Below, in pieces: positions 58,324 through 64,000 of a DNA stretch of 64,000 nucleotides. Source of the stretch: Vreelandella neptunia. Lineage in GTDB: Bacteria > Pseudomonadota > Gammaproteobacteria > Pseudomonadales > Halomonadaceae. The translations under genes and the position numbers were made by a program. How positions within the stretch are numbered: the stretch's first letter is position 1; each line of letters begins with the position of its first letter. The notes under the pieces are model-generated. The model worked only from the letters and a program-made list of their open reading frames with translations. It did no database searches and was not told the origin of the DNA. The stretch spans positions 1,860,001 through 1,924,000 of the forward strand of contig NZ_CP140255.1 in the NCBI RefSeq assembly GCF_034479615.1, in the 5' to 3' direction.

Positions 58324-58589
58324 TTGCAAAGTTAGCGACGCGGCGCTCTGACGCAGGTAGATAAGTCACAGGCAACCTATATGCGGTAAAATACACTCGT
58401 TGCCTAATATCAGTTGTGCAGAACTTTTTTTGGGTATACTTTTTGTACAATGCTAGTGGTGGGTGACGCTAGGTAACGCCATCCTAATAATGATGTTACT
58501 TTTTCACGCGTAAAAAAAGGTGAAGACCTTGGTTAGCGCCTGGACGCAATTGCGCATAGTTTTTGAGATAGCTATTGATGAGGCTAGAT

Positions 58590-59141
58590 ATGTCCGATGA
58601 TATTGCCGAGCACTACCGCCAGATAATCTCCGCACTTGGTGAAGACCCCAATCGTGAAGGGCTACGAGATACGCCTAAGCGTGCAGCCAAAGCAATGCAG
58701 TTTCTCAATGCGGGCTACACTCAGTCATTGGACGATATTATTAATGGTGCGGTGTTTGAGTCGCAAACAGATGAGATGGTGCTGGTGAAAGACATTGAGC
58801 TCTACTCAATGTGTGAGCATCATCTTCTGCCATTTATCGGTAAATGCCATATTGCCTATTTACCCAATGGCAAAGTGTTAGGACTGTCTAAGTTTGCGCG
58901 CATCGTCGACATGTTTGCCCGTCGTATGCAGATTCAAGAGAACCTAACCCGCGAGATCGCAGAGGCCGTGCAGGACGTTACTGATGCAAAGGGCGTTGCC
59001 GTGGTAATTGAAGCGCGACACCTGTGTATGATGATGCGTGGTGTAGAGAAACAGAACTCCAGCATGACATCGTCGGTGATGCTGGGTGGATTCCGCAAGA
59101 ATCAAGCGACTCGGCAAGAGTTTTTAATGCTCATTAGCTAA
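58590..59141 (+). CDS. folE: GTP cyclohydrolase I
   Basis: 183 residues. Opens GTP to dihydroneopterin triphosphate, first step of folate (and queuosine) synthesis. Zinc and active-site motifs: [20 protein letters not shown] (Cys, His), [20 protein letters not shown], and [15 protein letters not shown] with the third zinc Cys. ATG at 58590 (GAGG six bases upstream) preferred over 58578. The 266-bp upstream gap includes AT-rich boxes such as TATACT and TACAAT around 58430-58450 that may be its promoter. Confidence 0.95.
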   Translation: MSDDIAEHYRQIISALGEDPNREGLRDTPKRAAKAMQFLNAGYTQSLDDIINGAVFESQTDEMVLVKDIELYSMCEHHLLPFIGKCHIAYLPNGKVLGLSKFARIVDMFARRMQIQENLTREIAEAVQDVTDAKGVAVVIEARHLCMMMRGVEKQNSSMTSSVMLGGFRKNQATRQEFLMLIS

Positions 59142-59260
59142 TTTATAGCTGGTCACTGGTCGGTACAGCACGCTGCAAATTTGGTTTAAAGGGGTGTTTC
59201 GTCTTAGCATGAAGACGTTAATGAGCCTACGAGGCCATCATTTTTGGTCAGGAGCCTGTC

Positions 59261-60718
59261 ATGGAAGCGCTAAAAGAAACACAGCTATATTGCCCCTTTG
59301 CCTATATTGACGGCAGTTGGGTCGCGGCAGATAGCGGCGAGCAGATTACGGTATTGAATCCAGCCACCGGCGAAGCGATTGGCGATATTCCTCGCTTGGG
59401 TAAAGCCGAGACCGAGCGGGCCATTGATGCCGCGGATGCTGCGCTACCGGCCTGGCGAGCGCTGACTGCCCAAGAGCGTGCTGACTTGCTGCTGAAGTGG
59501 CACGACTTGATGTTGGAGCATCAGCAGGATTTGGCCATGCTGATGACCTATGAGCAGGGCAAACCACTAAAGGAAGCCGCGGGTGAAATTGCTTATGCGG
59601 CCAGTTTTTTACGTTGGTTTGCCGAAGAGGCGCGGCGCGTATATGGCGAAACGATTCCAGCGGCGAACGCCAATCAACGCATCGTCGTCACCAAGCAACC
59701 TGTTGGTGTAGTGGGGGCGATTACGCCCTGGAATTTCCCGGCGGCGATGATTACCCGTAAAGCCGGGGCGGCACTGGCCGCTGGCTGTACGATAGTGGTG
59801 AAACCCGCTAGCCAAACACCCTTTTCCGCAACGGCCTTAGCGCTGTTGGCTGAAAGGGCAGGCATTCCACGTGGAGTCTTTAACGTGGTGCCAGGTAGCG
59901 CTAGTGATATTGCCCAAGCGATGACCCAATCGCCCAAAGTGCGCAAGATTACTTTCACCGGTTCCACCGAAGTAGGGCGCAAGCTGATGGCCCAGGCGGC
60001 GGAGCATATCCAGAAAATCTCGCTAGAGCTGGGCGGCAATGCGCCCTTTATCGTGTTTGAAGATGCCGATTTAGACGCCGCCGTGGAAGGCGCCATGGCC
60101 GCTAAATTCCGTAACGCCGGGCAAACCTGTATCTGCACTAATCGCTTCCTGGTGCAGTCCAGTGTGATTAACGCCTTTTGTGAAAAGTTGGCGGTCGCCA
60201 TGAACAGCGAGCTGCATGTGGGTGATGGCACCAAACCCAACATCAATATCGGCCCGTTAATCGATGATAACGCCGTTAAAAAAGTCAGCGAGCATGTACA
60301 GGACGCCATCGATAATGGCGCTGAGCTGCTGTTAGGTGGGCATCCGCATCCGCTGGGCGGCAATTTCTTCACGCCGACGCTGATCAGCTTTGCCACTGAC
60401 AAGATGAAAGTGGCTCACGAAGAGACCTTTGGCCCATTGGCCGCTGTCTTCCCGTTTGACGATGAAGAGACAGCTATTGAGATGGCCAATGATACCCAGT
60501 ATGGCTTGGCATCTTATTTCTACTCCCGTGACCTTGCCCGAGTATGGCGTGTTTCCGAAGCGCTGGAGTACGGTATGGTGGGGATTAATACTGGCGCCAT
60601 TTCCAACGCTGCTGCGCCTTTCGGCGGGGTAAAAGCCTCTGGTCTGGGCCGCGAGGGAGGGCATCAGGGCCTGGAAGAGTATTTGGAAACCAAGTATTTG
60701 TGTATTGATCTTGGCTGA
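59261..60718 (+). CDS. gabD: Succinate-semialdehyde dehydrogenase (NAD(P)+)
   Basis: 485 residues. Oxidises succinic semialdehyde to succinate in GABA breakdown. Typical ALDH motifs: TPWNFPAAMITRKAGAALAAGC, FTGSTEVGRKLM, catalytic Glu in LELGGNAPFIVFEDAD and Cys in GQTCICTNRFLVQ. C-terminal GGVKASGLGREGGHQGLEEYLETKYLC is a GabD signature. No gabT in the window. Confidence 0.9.
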   Translation: MEALKETQLYCPFAYIDGSWVAADSGEQITVLNPATGEAIGDIPRLGKAETERAIDAADAALPAWRALTAQERADLLLKWHDLMLEHQQDLAMLMTYEQGKPLKEAAGEIAYAASFLRWFAEEARRVYGETIPAANANQRIVVTKQPVGVVGAITPWNFPAAMITRKAGAALAAGCTIVVKPASQTPFSATALALLAERAGIPRGVFNVVPGSASDIAQAMTQSPKVRKITFTGSTEVGRKLMAQAAEHIQKISLELGGNAPFIVFEDADLDAAVEGAMAAKFRNAGQTCICTNRFLVQSSVINAFCEKLAVAMNSELHVGDGTKPNINIGPLIDDNAVKKVSEHVQDAIDNGAELLLGGHPHPLGGNFFTPTLISFATDKMKVAHEETFGPLAAVFPFDDEETAIEMANDTQYGLASYFYSRDLARVWRVSEALEYGMVGINTGAISNAAAPFGGVKASGLGREGGHQGLEEYLETKYLCIDLG

Positions 60719-60775
60719 AAAGCTCGATAGGAGTTGCTGACCAGTGATCCATTAATATTTGTTGGTGAAAGCAAG

Positions 60776-60825
60776 AAAGCCCCTTAGGCATGCTCCGTCA
60801 AAAGAGCGTCTAAGGGGCTTTTTGT
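60776..60825. terminator. Bidirectional terminator between gabD and purH
   Basis: AAAGCCCCTTAG ... CTAAGGGGCTTTTT, a long stem with T-run on the plus strand. It separates two convergent genes. Confidence 0.88.
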
Positions 60826-60849
60826 TGCTAATGCTGGTTCTTTAGAGGC

Positions 60850-62466
60850 TTAGTGGCGGAAGTGACGCATGCCGGTAAAGACCATGGCAATGCCTGCTTC
60901 GTTAGCGGCGTCGATCACTTCTTGGTCGCGCATAGAGCCGCCTGGCTGAATAACCGCGGTAATACCTGCTGCTGCGGCAGCATCGATGCCGTCACGGAAG
61001 GGGAAGAAGGCATCAGACGCCATCACCGAGCCGGGAACCGAAAGGCCTTCATCTGCGGCCTTAATACCTGCAATTTTAGCCGAATAAACACGGCTCATTT
61101 GACCTGCGCCAACGCCCACCGTTTGGCCCTCTTTGGCATACACAATGGCGTTGGATTTGACGAATTTGGCTACTCGCCAGGCAAAGGCAAGATCGCGTAG
61201 TTCCTGCTCGCTGGGCGCGCGCTGGCTGACCACGGTCAATTCGTCGCGGGTGACCATGCCGTCGTCGCGCTCTTGTACCAGCAAACCGCCGTTGACGCGC
61301 TTAAAATCCAGCGCAGGCTGCTGCTCACCGGGCCAGTGAGCGCTGACGTCCAGCAAACGTACGTTTTGCTTATTTGCCACAATGGCGGCCGCTTCGTCGC
61401 TGACACCTGGGGCAATAATCACCTCAACAAACTGGCGGTCAACAATCGCCTGGGCGGTTTCGGCGTCCAATGGCGTATTGAAAGCGATAATGCCGCCAAA
61501 CGCGCTAGTAGGGTCGGTGGCAAAGGCTTTGTCGTAAGCGGCTAAGGCGGTGGCGCCAATGGCGACGCCGCAGGGGTTGGCGTGCTTAACAATGACGCAG
61601 GCCGTCTCACTAAAGGCTTTTACGCACTCAAATGCAGCGTCAGTATCGGCGACGTTGTTATACGAGAGGGGTTTGCCCTGAAGCATTTTTGCCGTGGCAA
61701 CGCTGGGTTCGCTTGCCTGGGGGTCAACGTAGAAAGCTGCCTTTTGGTGCGGGTTTTCGCCGTAACGCATATCCTGCTTTTTATCGAGCTGCAGGTTAAA
61801 GGTGCGTGGGAACGCTTCATCAGCGGCATTGACCTTACGGCCTAGGTAGTCAGCAATGGCACCGTCGTAGCCGGCGGTGTGCTCAAAGGCCTTAACCGCT
61901 AAATCAAAGCGTGTGGCGCTACTGACTTGGCCATCTTGGGCAGCCAGCTCGCCCAACACCCGCGCGTAGTCACTGCTATTGACGACGATAGTGGTGTAAG
62001 CATGGTTTTTAGCGCAGGCGCGAACCATGGTGGGGCCGCCGATATCGATATTCTCGATAGCATCTTCAAGTGTGCAATCGGGCTTGGCTACCGTGGCGGC
62101 AAAGGGGTAGAGATTGACCACCACCATGTCGATCGGTGTGATGTCATTTTCAGCCATGACCGCATCATCCTGGCCGCGACGGGCCAAAATGCCGCCGTGA
62201 ATTTTCGGGTGCAGCGTTTTAACGCGGCCATCCATGATTTCGGGGAAGCCTGTGTGCTCAGACACTTCTTTCACGGCAATAGCATTTTCTTGCAGTAGAC
62301 GGAAGGTGCCACCAGTGGAGAGGAGTTCAACGCCGCGCTCAGTGAGGCCGCGGGCAAACTCTACAATGCCGGTTTTATCAGAAACGCTCAGAAGAGCGCG
62401 GCGGACGGGGGTAGCGTTGCTGTCAGTCAGGGAAGGATTATCAGCCATGGGAGGGGTATCAGCCAT
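60850..62466 (-). CDS. purH: Bifunctional AICAR transformylase/IMP cyclohydrolase
   Basis: 538 residues. Last two steps of purine synthesis. N-terminal MGS-like cyclohydrolase ([37 protein letters not shown]) and C-terminal transformylase ([16 protein letters not shown] [26 protein letters not shown]). Transformylase signature [15 protein letters not shown] near the end. Downstream of fis. Confidence 0.97.
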   Translation of the reverse strand: MADTPPMADNPSLTDSNATPVRRALLSVSDKTGIVEFARGLTERGVELLSTGGTFRLLQENAIAVKEVSEHTGFPEIMDGRVKTLHPKIHGGILARRGQDDAVMAENDITPIDMVVVNLYPFAATVAKPDCTLEDAIENIDIGGPTMVRACAKNHAYTTIVVNSSDYARVLGELAAQDGQVSSATRFDLAVKAFEHTAGYDGAIADYLGRKVNAADEAFPRTFNLQLDKKQDMRYGENPHQKAAFYVDPQASEPSVATAKMLQGKPLSYNNVADTDAAFECVKAFSETACVIVKHANPCGVAIGATALAAYDKAFATDPTSAFGGIIAFNTPLDAETAQAIVDRQFVEVIIAPGVSDEAAAIVANKQNVRLLDVSAHWPGEQQPALDFKRVNGGLLVQERDDGMVTRDELTVVSQRAPSEQELRDLAFAWRVAKFVKSNAIVYAKEGQTVGVGAGQMSRVYSAKIAGIKAADEGLSVPGSVMASDAFFPFRDGIDAAAAAGITAVIQPGGSMRDQEVIDAANEAGIAMVFTGMRHFRH

Positions 62467-62493
62467 TAGAGTGCTCGTGTGCAGAGTCGATAA

Positions 62494-62527
62494 TTAAAAA
62501 CAACAACGCCCCAGGGTTATGGGGCGT
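62494..62527 (-). terminator. fis terminator
   Basis: ACGCCCCA, six-base loop, TGGGGCGT; on the minus strand GTTGTTGTTTTT follows. It begins in the fis stop region, so purH probably has its own promoter or relies on read-through. Confidence 0.85.
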
Positions 62528-62870
62528 CACCTTCGATAAGTCCGTATAGCTTGAGTTTCTTGCGCAGGGTGCCACGGTTTAGCCCTAGCACGTCTGCGGC
62601 CCGGGTCTGGTTGCCGTCGGTGTGCTCCAGGACACAGGCCAGTAAAGGCGCCTCTACTTCGGCCATCACCATAGCGTAAAGATCGGTCGCCTGACTGCCG
62701 TCTAGATGCTCAAAGTAGCGGCGCATAGCCGTTTCAACCGCCTCCCGAAGTGGCTGGGGCGGTGAGTTAGCCGCAGGATCCGCTAGCGTGCCCGCTAAAT
62801 GGGAGTAGCCCTCGCTGGAATAGGCGTCGCTGGAATAGCTGTCGCTAGATAGAAGATCGCGTTCGGTCAT
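62517..62870 (-). CDS. fis: DNA-binding protein Fis
   Basis: 117 residues. Nucleoid protein and transcription regulator. C-terminal core [48 protein letters not shown] with the Fis helix-turn-helix. The N-terminal extension is Ser/Asp/Tyr-rich ([17 protein letters not shown]), unusual compared with the 98-residue E. coli protein. Start at 62870 overlaps the dusB stop by 4 bp, as in other dusB-fis operons. Confidence 0.95.
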   Translation of the reverse strand: MTERDLLSSDSYSSDAYSSEGYSHLAGTLADPAANSPPQPLREAVETAMRRYFEHLDGSQATDLYAMVMAEVEAPLLACVLEHTDGNQTRAADVLGLNRGTLRKKLKLYGLIEGDAP

Positions 62871-63904
62871 GCAGCATAGCTTCCTTTGGCTAGCAAACGC
62901 GTGGCGGCGCCGGGGGCCATCGCGTCGTTGATCCAATCAAATTGCGTTTCAGGTGACGCTAACGCATTGAACTGCTGCTTAAGCGCGCGCTGTTGTTGCG
63001 GCGTAAAGCGTTGGTCATCACTGAGGTACCAGCCGACATGTTTGCGCGCGATACGCACACCCATGGTGGTGCCATAAAACTCATGTAATGCTTGTAAGTG
63101 CCCGTGAAGCACTTGGTGGCGCTCGGTAAGGCTTGGTAGCGCCATCCGCTCTCCATGTTGGAGGTAGTGGTTGATCTGTTGAAAGATCCACGGGTTGCCC
63201 TGAGCTCCACGGCCGACCATCACTGCATCAGCGCCGGTATAGGCGAGTACTTCGGCGGCTTTTTCCGGACTTGTTATGTCGCCGTTGGCAATCACCGGGA
63301 TCGATAGATGAGATTTGATCTCGGCAATTGTGTCGTACTCTGCCTGTCCAGTATAGCGCTGCTGGCGATGTCGGCCATGTACTGCGAGTGCTTTAATGCC
63401 TGTTGACTCAGCGAGCCGGGCAATGCGCAGGGCATTATTGGATTCGGCGCACCAGCCCGTGCGGATTTTCAGCGTCACGGGTATATCCACCGCTGCCACC
63501 ACCGCATCGAGAATCTCGGCCACCAAGGCTTCATCGCGAAGTAGTGCCGACCCTGCTGCTTTGTTACACACTTTTTTGGCCGGGCAGCCCATATTGATAT
63601 CAATAATTTGCGCGCCCAGTTCGGCATTCAAGCGCGCCGCCTGGGCGAGCATTTCAGCGTCGCCTCCGGCGATTTGCACTACGCGGGGGCCGGGCTCTCC
63701 GCGGTGATCCATACGCAGCTGCGATTTGCGAGTATGCCATAAGCTGGGGTCTGAAGTGACCATTTCACCTACTACCCAGCCAGCTCCAAGCCGCCGGCAT
63801 AGCTGGCGGAAAGGGCGGTCGGTGACGCCAGCCATGGGCGCAAGCATTACACGATTAGGTAATGCAAACGGGCCAATGCTGGTAGGTAGTGTGCTTAACG
63901 TCAT
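62867..63904 (-). CDS. dusB: tRNA-dihydrouridine synthase B
   Basis: 345 residues. Reduces uridines in the D-loop of tRNA with FMN and NADPH. Signature [21 protein letters not shown], the catalytic Cys in [20 protein letters not shown], and KIRTGW...[15 protein letters not shown] are visible. First gene of dusB-fis. The 96 bp upstream to the window end hold the promoter; nothing else visible. Confidence 0.97.
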   Translation of the reverse strand: MTLSTLPTSIGPFALPNRVMLAPMAGVTDRPFRQLCRRLGAGWVVGEMVTSDPSLWHTRKSQLRMDHRGEPGPRVVQIAGGDAEMLAQAARLNAELGAQIIDINMGCPAKKVCNKAAGSALLRDEALVAEILDAVVAAVDIPVTLKIRTGWCAESNNALRIARLAESTGIKALAVHGRHRQQRYTGQAEYDTIAEIKSHLSIPVIANGDITSPEKAAEVLAYTGADAVMVGRGAQGNPWIFQQINHYLQHGERMALPSLTERHQVLHGHLQALHEFYGTTMGVRIARKHVGWYLSDDQRFTPQQQRALKQQFNALASPETQFDWINDAMAPGAATRLLAKGSYAA

Positions 63905-64000
63905 GGCGTTGGACTTCGTTGGTTTTGAGCCGTGAGAGCTGGACTGGTGGCAAGTAGGCGTTTCAAGGGGGCGTATGATACGCCTACTCGGTGGTGGGGT

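Overview
The window reads as a chromosome segment of a moderately GC-rich gammaproteobacterium, most like Halomonas or a relative. This rests on gene order (groES-groEL with fxsA, dusB-fis-purH, comF, the SrkA/RdoA kinase, folE, gabD) and general protein style; no database was searched. A complete lambdoid siphophage prophage of about 48.3 kb sits in the middle, inserted in the 3' end of a tRNA-Leu(UAG) gene. A 17-bp direct repeat at 5844-5860 and 54160-54176 marks its ends. An IS1380-family insertion sequence (56740-58323) lies in the right-hand chromosomal flank.

Left flank (1-5843): groEL and groES, an FxsA-type membrane protein, a FabG-like short-chain reductase, a predicted exported barrel-like protein and an inner-membrane hypothetical. 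Right flank (54177-64000): tRNA-Leu, a ComF-type phosphoribosyltransferase, an SrkA-like kinase, an exported hypothetical, the IS, folE, a succinate-semialdehyde dehydrogenase, purH, fis and dusB.

Prophage layout. (a) 5.9-14.75 kb, minus strand: an early-left operon of about 18 small genes joined by 4-bp overlaps. It includes a LuxR-like HTH protein, zinc-knuckle proteins, RdgC, a DUF4406 protein, a C5 cytosine methyltransferase and an excisionase-like protein next to attL. (b) 14.75-18.2 kb: the immunity region. A short CI-like repressor without a cleavage domain and a Cro/YdaS-like protein face each other, with matching operators here and at the PL-like promoter. Downstream of cI, in the place lambda uses for rexAB, is a lysogenic operon of a HipA-like kinase, a DUF3037-like partner, a zinc ribbon and a tail-anchored coiled-coil protein. 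(c) 18.2-25.5 kb, plus strand: early-right replication and accessory genes with iteron-like repeats inside the putative initiator gene, then HNH and VRR-NUC nucleases, several small membrane or zinc proteins and a Tat-signal protein. (d) 25.5-27.8 kb: a short promoter-terminator unit, a membrane moron, then lysozyme, holin, Rz and nested Rz1. (e) 27.85-50.8 kb: a lambda-like cos site and the head and tail genes in lambda order (small and large terminase, W, portal, protease with nested scaffold, D, E, connectors, Z, U, tail tube, G/GT with a -1 slippery site, tape measure, tip proteins, a seven-repeat propeller fibre). A moron cluster lies between GT and the tape measure. (f) 50.8-54.2 kb: a lipoprotein, a LexA-boxed two-gene operon, a membrane protein, the integrase and attR.

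How it may work together: CI would hold the early promoters through AACCAWTGGTT operators and be co-transcribed with the kinase module. Because CI has no S24 peptidase domain, the LexA-controlled pair at 51455-51966 is the best candidate for the switch that induces the prophage. In the circular phage, attP would rejoin the integrase to the end of the early-left operon.
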